The translations under genes were made by a program, and so were the position numbers. From Kitasatospora sp. NBC_01250 (GTDB lineage: Bacteria > Actinomycetota > Actinomycetes > Streptomycetales > Streptomycetaceae), in assembly GCF_036226465.1 (NCBI RefSeq), contig NZ_CP108476.1, positions 4,340,001 through 4,404,000 of the forward strand: a stretch of 64,000 nt of DNA. The letters are read 5' to 3'. The notes beneath the pieces were generated by a model that saw nothing but the letters and a program-made list of their open reading frames with translations, was not told the origin of the DNA and searched no databases. Of this stretch, positions 27,206-35,862 are shown piece after piece (positions within the stretch are counted from its first letter, which is position 1; the number at the start of each line of letters is the position of its first letter).

Positions 27206-29611
27206 ATGGCACCAAAGCGCTCATCAGCTACCCAGCGCCCCCGCCGACGGCGCACCTCCCCCCTGGAGTTGGCCGGACACGGCGTCAAGTTCCTGGGCGT
27301 CAGCGTCCTGGCCGGCGTCGTCCTGGCCGGACTCGCACTGCCCGCTGTGGGCGCTATCGGCCTGGGGGCCAAGAACGGCGTCCAGAACTTCAACAACATT
27401 CCGGACGACTTCAAGACCCCGACCCTGGACCAGGCGTCGTACATCTACGACGCCAAGGGCAACCAGATCGCCAAGGTCTACGCGCGCGACCGCACGATAC
27501 TGACGCAGGATCAGATGTCGCCGCTCTCCCGCGAGGCTCAGGTCGACATCGAGGACGCGCGGTTCTACCAGCACGGTGCGGTCGACCCCAAGGGCATCGC
27601 GCGCGCGATCGGCAAGAACGCCTCCTCGGACGGCGCTTCCGAGGGTGCCTCGACGCTGACCCAGCAGTACGTGAAGAACGTCTTCATCGAGGAGGCCGGC
27701 GACGACCCGGTCGCCTTCAAGGCGGCGACCGAGAAGAGCCTGGGCCGCAAGATCAAGGAGCTGAAGTACGCCATCCAGTTGGAGAAGGACCTGACCAAGG
27801 ACCAGATCCTCACCAACTACCTGAACATCACCTTCTTCAACCACCAGGCGTACGGCATCGAGGCGGCCGCCCAGCGGTACTTCGGCAAGTCGGACAAGGA
27901 CCTCACCGTCGCCGAGGCCGCGACGCTGGCCGGCATGGTGCAGAACCCGACGGCCTACGACCCGCTGCTGCACCCCAAGGCCGCGCAGAACCGTCGTGAC
28001 ACGGTCATCGACAAGATGCTCGAGTACAAGCACATCACGCCGGAGCAGGCCAAGGAGGCCAAGGCCACCCAGCTCAGCTCGGACCTCCACTACCAGGACC
28101 CGCAGAACGGCTGCATCACGGCCGGGAACGGCGAGGGCTTCTTCTGCGACTACGTGAAGCGCGTGGTGGAGAGCAACCCGGCCTTCGGCTCCTCCGCGGC
28201 CGACCGCACCAAGCTGTGGACCCAGGGCGGCCTGAAGATCTACACCACCCTCGACCCGGACAAGCAGGCCGCGGCCAACAGCGCCGTGACCTCGCAGGTC
28301 TACGCGAGCGACCCGGTCGCGGCGGCGAGCACCATGATCAAACCGGGGACCGGTGAGATCCTCGCGATGGCCCAGAGCAGGCCCTACGGCCTTGACGCCA
28401 CCAAGCACCAGACGGTGGTCAACCTCAACGTCGGCACGGCGATGGGCGGCGGCAACGGCTTCCAGCCGGGCTCGACCTTCAAGGCGATCGTCGCGGCCGC
28501 GGCCATCGACGGCGGCACCCAGCTGAGCCAGTCCTACCCGTCGCCGGCCAAGATGCCGTACCCGCAGATGAGCACCTGCGCCGGCACCTGGAAGAACACC
28601 AAGGGCGAGACGGTCAGCAACGACAGCCCGAGCGAGTCCGGGCCGTTCATGATGCCCGAGGCGATGGCGCGCTCGATCAACACCTACTTCGTCTCGCTGG
28701 AGGCGGACACCGGTCTGTGCGCGGTCAAGCAGATGGCCAACAAGCTGGGGATCAAGACCAAGGCCAGCGGCGCCGCGCTCCAGGAGGTCCCCTCCATGAC
28801 CCTGGGCGTCGAGGAGATGAGCCCGCTCGACATGGCCGGCGTCTACGCCAGCTTCGCCTCGCGCGGCGTGCACTGCGACCCGATCGCGATCAAGTCGGTC
28901 ACCGGCATCGACGGCAAGCAGCTGCCGGTCCCGCAGGCCAACTGCCAGCAGGCGATGCAGCAGTCCACCGCGGACAGCATCAACACGCTGCTCAAGGGCG
29001 TGACCGAGAAGTCCGGCACCGGTGCCGCGCTGAACCTCAGCGACAACCGCCCGATCGCCGGCAAGACCGGTACCGCCGACAACCGCATGGCCGCGTGGTT
29101 CGACGGCTACACCCCCGACCTGGTCGACGTGACCTGGCTCGGCGGCCCGGACAGCAGCATCCCGATGGACCGGAACATCACCATCGGCGGCAAGCACTTC
29201 TACGACACCGACGGTGTCTACGGCGCCAACGGCCCCGGCCCGATCTGGCAGCAGGCGATGAACCAGGCGGTCGCGGGCACCCCGATCAACCAGTTCACCC
29301 TGGTCCCGAACGCGCCCTCGCCCACGGCCTCGACGGACACCCCGCCGCCGAACCCGGCCCAGAACCCGGCGCAGAACCCGAACCCGGGCCAGAACCCGAA
29401 CCCCGGTGACCCGAACAACCCGAACCCCGGCGGCAACCCGCCGGCCACCAACGCCGGCCTGATCACCACGGCGCCGCCGGCAGCCCCGTCGGCACCCTCG
29501 GTGCCGAACCCGCCCCCGGGCGGCGGCACCATCGGCGGCGGCTTCTCGCTGCCGCCGGGCATGATCGGCGGCACCGGCCCCGGCAAGCCGGGCAAGCCCG
29601 GGCACCACTGA
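27206..29611 (+). CDS. Class A penicillin-binding protein (glycosyltransferase-transpeptidase)
   Basis: An 801-residue bifunctional peptidoglycan synthase. A basic N-terminus and one membrane helix (about 28-54) are followed by the GT51 domain with catalytic Glu116 in DIEDARFYQHGAVD and the TLTQQYVKN motif. The transpeptidase has Ser423-Thr-Phe-Lys426, Ser490-Ile-Asn and Lys620-Thr-Gly. The C-terminal 100 residues are Pro/Asn/Gly-rich with NPxP repeats and end GKPGKPGHH; this tail should extend into the wall. The ATG at 27206 is chosen because the protein then starts with the usual basic cytoplasmic tail. Divergent from wblA. Confidence 0.94.
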   Translation: MAPKRSSATQRPRRRRTSPLELAGHGVKFLGVSVLAGVVLAGLALPAVGAIGLGAKNGVQNFNNIPDDFKTPTLDQASYIYDAKGNQIAKVYARDRTILTQDQMSPLSREAQVDIEDARFYQHGAVDPKGIARAIGKNASSDGASEGASTLTQQYVKNVFIEEAGDDPVAFKAATEKSLGRKIKELKYAIQLEKDLTKDQILTNYLNITFFNHQAYGIEAAAQRYFGKSDKDLTVAEAATLAGMVQNPTAYDPLLHPKAAQNRRDTVIDKMLEYKHITPEQAKEAKATQLSSDLHYQDPQNGCITAGNGEGFFCDYVKRVVESNPAFGSSAADRTKLWTQGGLKIYTTLDPDKQAAANSAVTSQVYASDPVAAASTMIKPGTGEILAMAQSRPYGLDATKHQTVVNLNVGTAMGGGNGFQPGSTFKAIVAAAAIDGGTQLSQSYPSPAKMPYPQMSTCAGTWKNTKGETVSNDSPSESGPFMMPEAMARSINTYFVSLEADTGLCAVKQMANKLGIKTKASGAALQEVPSMTLGVEEMSPLDMAGVYASFASRGVHCDPIAIKSVTGIDGKQLPVPQANCQQAMQQSTADSINTLLKGVTEKSGTGAALNLSDNRPIAGKTGTADNRMAAWFDGYTPDLVDVTWLGGPDSSIPMDRNITIGGKHFYDTDGVYGANGPGPIWQQAMNQAVAGTPINQFTLVPNAPSPTASTDTPPPNPAQNPAQNPNPGQNPNPGDPNNPNPGGNPPATNAGLITTAPPAAPSAPSVPNPPPGGGTIGGGFSLPPGMIGGTGPGKPGKPGHH

Positions 29612-29635
29612 CACCGCGCGCACCGCGCACAACCG

Positions 29636-29679
29636 AAGGGCCCGGGGCTCCTGGAATCGTCCAGGGGCCCCGGGCCCTT
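29636..29679 (+). terminator. Terminator after the PBP gene
   Basis: A 20-base stem (29636-29655 with 29660-29679, one T-G pair) with loop ATCG, 25 bp after the PBP stop and between convergent genes. Confidence 0.85.
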
Positions 29680-29716
29680 TCCGGCTGCCCGGGCGCACGG
29701 CGCCGCGGGCACGCTC

Positions 29717-30175
29717 CTAACGGCCGATCAGTGCGGCCTTCACCGCGGCGGCGACCCGGCCGCCCTCGGCCAGGCCCTCGACCTTCGGCCGGACCAGCTT
29801 CATCACCGCGCCCATGCCCTGCGGCCCGCTCGCCCCGCTCTCGGCCACCGCGGCGGCGACGATCGCGGCCAGCTCCTCGTCACCGAGCTGCCTGGGGAGG
29901 TACTCGGCCAGCACCTCGCCCTCGGCGCGCTCGCGCTCGGCCGACTCGGCCCGCCCGGCGTCCTGGAAGGCGGTCGCCGCGTCCCGGCGCTTCTTCGCCT
30001 CGCCCTGCACCACCTGGACCACCTCGGCGTCGGTGAGCTCGCGCTTCTCGGTGCCGGCCACCTCCGCGCGGTTGACGGCGGTCAGGGTCAGCCGGAGGGT
30101 GGACGAGCGCAGCTCGTCCCGAGCCTTGATGGCGGCCGTCAGGTCGTCCCGCAGCCGCTCCTTGAGGGATGTCAT
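29717..30175 (-). CDS. GatB/YqeY domain protein
   Basis: A 152-residue YqeY protein: MTSLKERLRDDLTAAIKARD, then the all-helical domain shared with the tail of GatB (ending GMGAVMKLVRPKVEGLAEG and GRVAAAVKAALIGR). The GatB tail helps bind tRNA in the amidotransferase; the role of free YqeY is not established. AGGATTGGCCC precedes the ATG. Confidence 0.92.
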   Translation of the reverse strand: MTSLKERLRDDLTAAIKARDELRSSTLRLTLTAVNRAEVAGTEKRELTDAEVVQVVQGEAKKRRDAATAFQDAGRAESAERERAEGEVLAEYLPRQLGDEELAAIVAAAVAESGASGPQGMGAVMKLVRPKVEGLAEGGRVAAAVKAALIGR

Positions 30176-30522
30176 GGGCCAATCCTCACATCCGGGACGG
30201 CGCGACGCCCCTGAATATCGCCGTCCGGCTCCCCTGCGCGCCCTCGGGCCCGCCCGGGGCGGGCCCCTTCGGGGCGGTCGAGCAGACGCAGTACGAGCCG
30301 GTCGGGGCACCGGTTGTGCGCCGGGTGGACCAGTGGCCCGGCGGACCCCGCGGCGGTCCGGGCCGGCCTGCCCTTCCGGTGGCGGCGCAGGTCGTCCGCC
30401 CGGCCCGGGGCACCGCGGCGCACTCCGGCGGGCGCACGGCGGGCCAACCGGCCGACAGTGCGTCAGGCGGGCGGGGGAAGGCCCGGTTCTCCCGAACAGG
30501 CCGGGTCTGCGACCATGGACCG
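30176..30522. other. 347-bp divergent intergenic region
   Basis: No gene or strong repeat is seen. It should hold promoters for the YqeY gene and the metallophosphoesterase. Short GC-rich inverted repeats are no denser than chance in this base composition. Confidence 0.5.
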
Positions 30523-31467
30523 ATGCGAAAGCTGTACTCCGTCCCGCTCGCTGTCCTCGCCACCGGAGCCGCCGGGCTCGCCTACTCCGCCGGCTACGAG
30601 GTCCGCTCGTTCCGCCTGCGCCGCGTGGAGGTCCCGGTACTGCCGCGGGGCGCCAAGCCGCTGCGGGTGCTGCACGTGTCGGACATCCACATGGTGACCG
30701 GACAGCAGAAGAAGCAGAACTGGCTGCGGAGCCTGGCCGGGCTGCGGCCCGACCTGGTGGTGAACACCGGCGACAACCTCTCCGACCCGCTCGGCGTACC
30801 CAGCACGCTGGACGCGCTCGGCCCGCTGATGGAGTTCCCCGGGGTGTACGTCTTCGGGTCGAACGACTACTACGGCCCGGCCCGCAAGAGCCCCACCCGC
30901 TACCTCAAGGCGCTGAGCAGCGGCAACCACGGCCTCAACAACGCCGACGGCACCGGACGGGCCGGCATCACCGGCGCGGTCCACAACCCGTGGGAGAAGC
31001 TGCGCGACGGCTTCGACGCGGCCGGCTGGCTGGACCTGACCAACGCCCGCGGCCGGCTCTCGCTGACCGGGCTCGACATCGAGTTCACCGGTGTGGACGA
31101 CCCGCACATCCGCCGCGACCGCTACGCCGCGGTGGCCGGCGGCCCGTCCGCCGACGCCGACCTGTCGGTGGCCGTGGTCCACGCGCCCTACCTGCGCAGC
31201 CTGGACGCCTTCACCGCCGACGGCTACCCGCTGGTGCTGGCCGGCCACACCCACGGCGGCCAGCTCTGCGTCCCCTTCTACGGCGCCCTGGTCACCAACT
31301 GCGATCTGGACGCCAAGCGGGTCAAGGGCCTGTCCACCCACCGGGCCGGCGGCAAGCAGTCCTACCTGCACGTCTCCGCAGGCTGCGGCACCAATCGGTA
31401 CACCCCCGTCCGCTTCGCCTGCCCTCCGGAGGCCACCCTGATGACCCTGACCCCCCGCCTCCGATAA
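30523..31467 (+). CDS. Membrane-anchored metallophosphoesterase (YkuE-like)
   Basis: A 314-residue calcineurin-like phosphoesterase with one N-terminal hydrophobic segment (about 5-25). Metal motifs in order are HVSDIHM, VNTGDNLSD, VFGSNDYYG (Asn-Asp in place of the more common Asn-His) and GHTHGGQ. Related proteins hydrolyse UDP-linked lipids or phospholipids at the membrane; the substrate here is unknown. The ATG at 30523 is the first that gives a normal N-terminus, although the ribosome site is weak. It lies 76 bp before tRNA-Pro. Confidence 0.88.
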   Translation: MRKLYSVPLAVLATGAAGLAYSAGYEVRSFRLRRVEVPVLPRGAKPLRVLHVSDIHMVTGQQKKQNWLRSLAGLRPDLVVNTGDNLSDPLGVPSTLDALGPLMEFPGVYVFGSNDYYGPARKSPTRYLKALSSGNHGLNNADGTGRAGITGAVHNPWEKLRDGFDAAGWLDLTNARGRLSLTGLDIEFTGVDDPHIRRDRYAAVAGGPSADADLSVAVVHAPYLRSLDAFTADGYPLVLAGHTHGGQLCVPFYGALVTNCDLDAKRVKGLSTHRAGGKQSYLHVSAGCGTNRYTPVRFACPPEATLMTLTPRLR

Positions 31468-31543
31468 CCGGATTTCGTCTCCTGACCTGCATGGGATAGA
31501 GTTCTACTCGTTGCGACGGAGACGGAAGCAACAAAGGAAAGAC

Positions 31544-31617
<74 letters not shown>

Positions 31618-31627
31618 CCCAGTAGTA

Positions 31628-31663
31628 CAGAGGGCCTATCGGAGAGATCCGGTAGGCCCTCTG
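31628..31663 (+). terminator. Intrinsic terminator of tRNA-Pro
   Basis: A 15-base stem (31628-31642 with 31649-31663, one T-G pair) and a six-base loop are followed by ACGTTTTG. This is one of the few hairpins here with a T-tract. Confidence 0.88.
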
Positions 31664-31768
31664 ACGTTTTGTACGGCAGTCGCCACCGCGGGACGAACGG
31701 GCGGCGCTGCGGACGGGGCCGCGATGACGGCTGTTCAGGGCCGCCGGACGGACGCCTTGATGAGCTGC

Positions 31769-31796
31769 TGTATACCGGGTATACATACTCAGTATG
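31769..31796. promoter_or_regulatory. Two overlapping palindromes before an orphan ABC ATPase gene
   Basis: TGTATACCGGGTATACA (31769-31785) has perfect eight-base arms around one base. CATACTCAGTATG (31784-31796) has perfect six-base arms around one base and overlaps the first by two bases. The ATAC/GTAT character recalls PadR-family operators. They lie about 90 bp before the start codon. Confidence 0.6.
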
Positions 31797-31886
31797 CGCC
31801 GATCGGCCGGTAGACAGGCCGGACGCGCACCCGCACAGTCGAACCGTCGCGGTCGCCGCCGCAGCCACACCGAGGAGGGCCGTGGA

Positions 31887-32666
31887 GTGACAACCACACA
31901 GACGCGAACCACCGTGGACCCGGTTCTGCGACTGCGCGGCGTGACCCGCGTGCACGGCCACGACGCGGCCCGGGTGCACGCCCTGCGCGGGGTGGACCTG
32001 ACGGTGCTGCCGGGCGAGTTCGTCGCGGTGCTGGGCGCCGACGGCGCGGGCAAGTCCACGCTGCTCGGCCTGGCCGGCGGGCTGGACCGGGCCTGCTCGG
32101 GCGAGGTGCTCTTCGAGGGCCGGGAGCTGGGCGGGCTGTCCCGCGGCGCGCTGGCCGTGCTGCGGCGCTCCGCGATCGGCTACGTCTACCGGGACCTCGG
32201 CCTGCTGCCCGCGCTGACCGCCGCCGAGAACGTCTCCCTGCCGCGCGACCTGGGCGCGCTGACCGACGAGCAGGCCCGCCGCGAGGCGCTGGCCGCGCTG
32301 ACCGAGCTCGGCGTCGGCCACCTCGCCGACCGGTTCTCCGACCAGCTCTCCGCCGGCCAGCGCCAGCGGGTGGCCGTCGCCCGCGCGCTGGTCGGCGAGC
32401 GGCGGCTGATCCTGGCCGACGAGCCCGCCGGCCCCGTCGACCCGGCCACCGGCGAGGCCGTGCTGCGGGTGCTGCGCGGGCGCTGCGACGCCGGGGCCGC
32501 CGCCGTGATGGTCACCCGCGAGCCCAGCCGCACCCACGGGGCGGACCTGGCCGACTGGGCGGACCGGGTGATCGTGCTGAGCGACGGGCAGATCGTGGAG
32601 GAGCGGGTGCTGCGGGCCAGGGCCCGGGCCGGGCTCGGGGCGTTCGCCGCGGCGGCGCGCCGCTGA
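31887..32666 (+). CDS. Orphan LolD/MacB-like ABC ATPase with altered Q- and H-loops
   Basis: A 259-residue ABC nucleotide-binding domain. Walker A is LGADGAGKST, the signature is LSAGQRQRVAVARAL and Walker B is LILADEPAGPVD with its Glu. Two usually invariant residues are changed: the Q-loop Gln (IGYVYRD where VFQ is expected) and the H-loop His (MVTREPS where VTH is expected) are both Arg. No permease gene adjoins. It may work with a distant permease or be regulatory. GTG at 31887 follows GAGGAGGGCC; an upstream start would give an unlikely Arg-rich extension. Confidence 0.8.
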   Translation: MTTTQTRTTVDPVLRLRGVTRVHGHDAARVHALRGVDLTVLPGEFVAVLGADGAGKSTLLGLAGGLDRACSGEVLFEGRELGGLSRGALAVLRRSAIGYVYRDLGLLPALTAAENVSLPRDLGALTDEQARREALAALTELGVGHLADRFSDQLSAGQRQRVAVARALVGERRLILADEPAGPVDPATGEAVLRVLRGRCDAGAAAVMVTREPSRTHGADLADWADRVIVLSDGQIVEERVLRARARAGLGAFAAAARR

Positions 32667-32774
32667 GCGGCGCTGAGCGGCGCGCAGGGACGGGGACGGC
32701 CCCGCAGACCCTGACGGATCCGCGCGCCGGCTGGAAGACTTGATCGGCCACCGCCGCGTCGATCCGGAGCCCGA

Positions 32775-33728
32775 GTGTCCATGGATACCGATCAGCCGTC
32801 CGCCGTCCGACCTGCCGCCGCAGCACCGCTTGCCGCACTGCCGCCCACCGAGCGGCGCAACCCCGCGAGCCTGGAGCTGGACCGGCTCGACACCCGCGCG
32901 ATCCTGGAGCTGATCAACGATCAGGACGCCACCGTGCCCGCCGTGGTGCGCGGCGCGCTCCCCGAGCTGACCGAACTGACCGAACTCGCGCTGCGCACCC
33001 TGCGCGCGGGCGGCCGGGTGCACTACTTCGGCGCGGGGACGGGCGGGCGGCTCGCGCTCGGCGACGCCGTGGAACTGGGCCCGACCTACGGGGTGGGCAC
33101 CGAGCAGGTCGTCGGGCACCTGGCGGGCGGCGCCCGGGCCGGGGCGGTGGCCCGGGAGGACGCCGAGGACCACGCGCCGGACCCGGACGAGCCGCACCCG
33201 CCGGTCCGCGGCGACCTGGTGATCGGCGTCACCGCCAGTGGCCGCACCCCCTACGTCATCGGCGCGCTGCGCGCGGCCCGCGCCGTGGGCGCGGCGACCG
33301 CCCTGCTCTCCTCGGACCCGCACGCGGCGGCCGCCGACTTCGCCGACCTGCACGTGCTGCTGGACACCGGGCCCGAAGTGGTCACCGGCTCGACCCGGAT
33401 GAAGGCCGGCACCGCCCAGAAGCTGGCGCTGAACGCCTTCTCCACCGCGCTGATGGTGCGCAGCGGGCGGACCTGGTCGAACCTGATGGTGGCCGCCTCG
33501 GCGCGCAACGCCAAGCTGCACGCGCGCGCCGTGCGGACCCTGGTGACGGCCTGCCAGGTGACCGAGCAGGAGGCGCGCGACTGCCTGGAGCGGTGTGCCG
33601 CCGAGACCGCGACCGCGCTGGTCGTGCTGAGCTGCGGGTGCTCGGTCGAGCAGGCCCGCGCGGCACTGGCCCGCAGCCAGGGTCACCCGTGGGCGGCGGT
33701 GCGCGAGCTGACCGGGGCCGCCGGGTGA
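32775..33728 (+). CDS. murQ: N-acetylmuramic acid 6-phosphate etherase MurQ
   Basis: A 317-residue SIS-fold lyase that splits MurNAc-6-phosphate into GlcNAc-6-phosphate and lactate in wall recycling. It opens its core with TERRNPASLELDRLDTRAIL and shows YFGAGTGGRLA (sugar-phosphate loop), VIGVTASGRTPYVIGAL, and GSTRMKAGTAQKL(A)LN, the family signature. GTG at 32775 has GGAG five bases upstream; ATG at 32781 is equally possible. The stop overlaps the GTG of the kinase gene, so both are cotranslated. Confidence 0.95.
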   Translation: MSMDTDQPSAVRPAAAAPLAALPPTERRNPASLELDRLDTRAILELINDQDATVPAVVRGALPELTELTELALRTLRAGGRVHYFGAGTGGRLALGDAVELGPTYGVGTEQVVGHLAGGARAGAVAREDAEDHAPDPDEPHPPVRGDLVIGVTASGRTPYVIGALRAARAVGAATALLSSDPHAAAADFADLHVLLDTGPEVVTGSTRMKAGTAQKLALNAFSTALMVRSGRTWSNLMVAASARNAKLHARAVRTLVTACQVTEQEARDCLERCAAETATALVVLSCGCSVEQARAALARSQGHPWAAVRELTGAAG

Positions 33729-34645
33729 GCCCGCTCTTCCTCGGCCTGGACGCCGGCGGCAGCTGGACCCGTGCCGTGGTGCTGGACGCCGGGGGCGCCG
33801 AGCGCGGGCGGGCGCTGGCCGAGGGGGCCAATCCCACCGGCCAGGGCGACCAGGGCGCGGTGCGGCGGCTGGCCGAGGCGGCCCGCGCGGCGCTGGGCGG
33901 GCTCGATCCCGGTGCGGTGGCGGGCTGCGCGGTGGGCCTGGCCGGGTACCGGGCGCTGGCCGACCCGGCCGCCTTCGCCGAGCGCTGCCGCAGCGCGTTC
34001 GGGCTCGGCGCCGCGGTGCAGCTCCTCCCGGACGCGGTGACCGCCTTCGCCTCGGGGACGGACGCGGGCACCGGCACCGTCCTGATCGCCGGCACCGGCG
34101 CCGCCTGCAGCCGGGTGGCCGATCGTCAGGTGCTGCGGGTCAGCGGAGGGCTGGGCTGGCTGCTCGGTGACGAGGGCAGCGGGTTCTGGCTGGGCCGCGA
34201 GGCGCTGCGCCGTGCCCACGCCGAGCCGGACGGGCCGTTGGGCCGGGCCGTGCTGCAGCACTGCGGCGCGCAGCGGCCCGCGGAGCTGCTGCCCTGGGCG
34301 TACGCGGGCCCGCCGCGACGCCTGGCCCGGCTGGCGCCCCTGGTCAACGCCGCCGCGGCGGTCGGGGACCGGACCGCGCTGGAGGTGGCCGCGGCCGGCG
34401 CCGAGCACCTGGCCGCGCTGGTGCGGGCCACCGCGGCGGCCGGCGATCCACTGGTGCTGGCGGGCTCGGTGGCCGGCTCACCCGGTGCGGTGCGCGACCG
34501 GCTGCTCGCCCTGCTCGCCGACCACGGGCCGGTCCACCCGGCCGGGGACCCGGCAGCCGCGGCGGCCCGGCTGGCCGGGGCGCCGCGGCGGGCCGTCGCA
34601 CGGCCGCTCACCGCGGCGGATCCGGTGCCCGGCAGCGGGGGCTGA
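33725..34645 (+). CDS. BadF/BadG-family N-acetylamino-sugar kinase
   Basis: A 306-residue sugar kinase of the GlcNAc-kinase (NAGK/MurK) branch. ATP-binding phosphate motifs are FLGLDAGGSWTRAVV at the start and LIAGTGAACSRV near residue 120; GDEGSGFWLGREAL is the family signature. With MurQ it would phosphorylate recycled MurNAc and/or GlcNAc. Four-base GTGA overlap with murQ. It is convergent with the following reverse-strand gene, whose stop lies 15 bp away. Confidence 0.9.
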   Translation: MSPLFLGLDAGGSWTRAVVLDAGGAERGRALAEGANPTGQGDQGAVRRLAEAARAALGGLDPGAVAGCAVGLAGYRALADPAAFAERCRSAFGLGAAVQLLPDAVTAFASGTDAGTGTVLIAGTGAACSRVADRQVLRVSGGLGWLLGDEGSGFWLGREALRRAHAEPDGPLGRAVLQHCGAQRPAELLPWAYAGPPRRLARLAPLVNAAAAVGDRTALEVAAAGAEHLAALVRATAAAGDPLVLAGSVAGSPGAVRDRLLALLADHGPVHPAGDPAAAAARLAGAPRRAVARPLTAADPVPGSGG

Positions 34646-34660
34646 TCGAGCGACGGCTGA

Positions 34661-35254
34661 TCAGCCGTCGGCCCCGGCCACCGGCGGCGCCAGGTCGGGC
34701 GCACGGCCCAGGCTCGGGGCGGCGGCGGCCGGGATGTAGTCCGGGCTGAACTGCTCGCTGACCCAGATCCGGGCGTCGCCCTCGCAGTCGATCAGGTAGT
34801 CCCGCCCCACGCTCCAGCGCTGCGCGGGACCGTGCGGCCAGCGCCGGGCCGAGAAGGAGAGCGGCCGGCGCCGCACCGACAGCCGTTCGCGGGCCAGGAA
34901 GCGCAGCAGCGGGACGTCGTCCGATGGCAGCAGCCGCTTGGCGTCCCGGGCCGCCAGGTAGACCCGGTCGCTGCTGACCGTCAGTCGCTCCCGGGTGACC
35001 AGCCGGGTGAGCCGCAGCAGCAGCGGGGCGGCCGGGTCCTCGAGGCCCAGCGCCTCGCGCACCACCGTCGGGACGGCGGCGGGCGCGAGCACCTCCTCGT
35101 GATCGAGCACCGCGGTCAGCCGGCCACCGGCCACCGACTCCAGCAGCGAGGTCGAGCCGTCGGAGCCGAGCAGCATCCGGGTCACTTCCGGGTAGTCCCA
35201 GGGACGCAGCGCCAGCGGCTCGTTCACCTCGACCCCGACAGCCACGGTCTGCAC
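34661..35254 (-). CDS. Chorismate-lyase-fold protein (UbiC/UTRA-like), putative
   Basis: A 197-residue protein whose pattern fits chorismate pyruvate-lyases, though identity is low. GSDGSTSLLESVAGG resembles the opening of UbiC-like enzymes. LLLRLTRLVTRE gives a candidate substrate Arg, as in UbiC Arg76. Near the C-terminus DYLIDCEGDARIWVSEQF places a Glu (SEQF) where UbiC has Glu155 (TELF). If active it would make 4-hydroxybenzoate from chorismate. It could instead be a binding-only UTRA-like protein. It is divergent from the iterative PKS, an arrangement that suggests a shared pathway (inference). The Pro-rich last 20 residues are probably disordered. Confidence 0.45.
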   Translation of the reverse strand: MQTVAVGVEVNEPLALRPWDYPEVTRMLLGSDGSTSLLESVAGGRLTAVLDHEEVLAPAAVPTVVREALGLEDPAAPLLLRLTRLVTRERLTVSSDRVYLAARDAKRLLPSDDVPLLRFLARERLSVRRRPLSFSARRWPHGPAQRWSVGRDYLIDCEGDARIWVSEQFSPDYIPAAAAPSLGRAPDLAPPVAGADG

Positions 35255-35862
35255 CTCGCATCAGCAGCGATCGGAGCAGTGGTAAACCGGCCACGGCGCA
35301 TCCCCGCGGTCGAACCCCGCGACACCGTCGCCGTGGCGGCGGCCGGGCGCCGGACGGGGCGCCGGCCGGCCGACCCGGCACCCGGCCCCGGCGGGACGGC
35401 GCCGGGGCCGGGCGCGACCTCGCCGCCCGGTTTCCTCAAGCCTGTGGTGCGCATCGGCTCCCCCTGCTCCGCTCCAGCCTGACCTTGCTGACCTGGGCAC
35501 ACGCACCCGAGGGATGGTACGCAGCGGCGACCGGGGCCGGGTCGGCTCACGGCCGCGCCATGATCCGCGGCAGCGGCCGCCACCGGGGCACCGATCCTGC
35601 GACGAGCAGCCCGCACCCGTCGACTGATGCGCAATCATAAACACCGAGCCATCGATGTACGCAAGTATTAGTTTGACCTGTAGTCGATCAGTTACGGCTG
35701 AGAATCCGACCAAAAGTGACATACCTGTACCGGTCGAGTGGTCGAGCCCACCCCTGCGTTACGGCTGGAAATCGGCCGTCCTAGTTTGACCTTGAATGTA
35801 TTTTTGGATCGCGCTTCGATTCGGGCGCGGACTCTTCCATGTCTCGAAGCTGGAGTTGCCGC
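35255..35862. promoter_or_regulatory. 608-bp divergent control region of the chorismate-lyase-like gene and the PKS
   Basis: No gene is supported. From about 35630 on it is strikingly AT-rich for this genome. It contains TAGTTTGACCT at 35669-35679 and again at 35782-35792, and GTTACGGCTG at 35691-35700 and again at 35758-35767, arranged as A-B-B-A. TTGACC inside the first element looks like a -35 box. A related TAGTTAGACC occurs at 40107-40116 before tetR. Confidence 0.6.
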
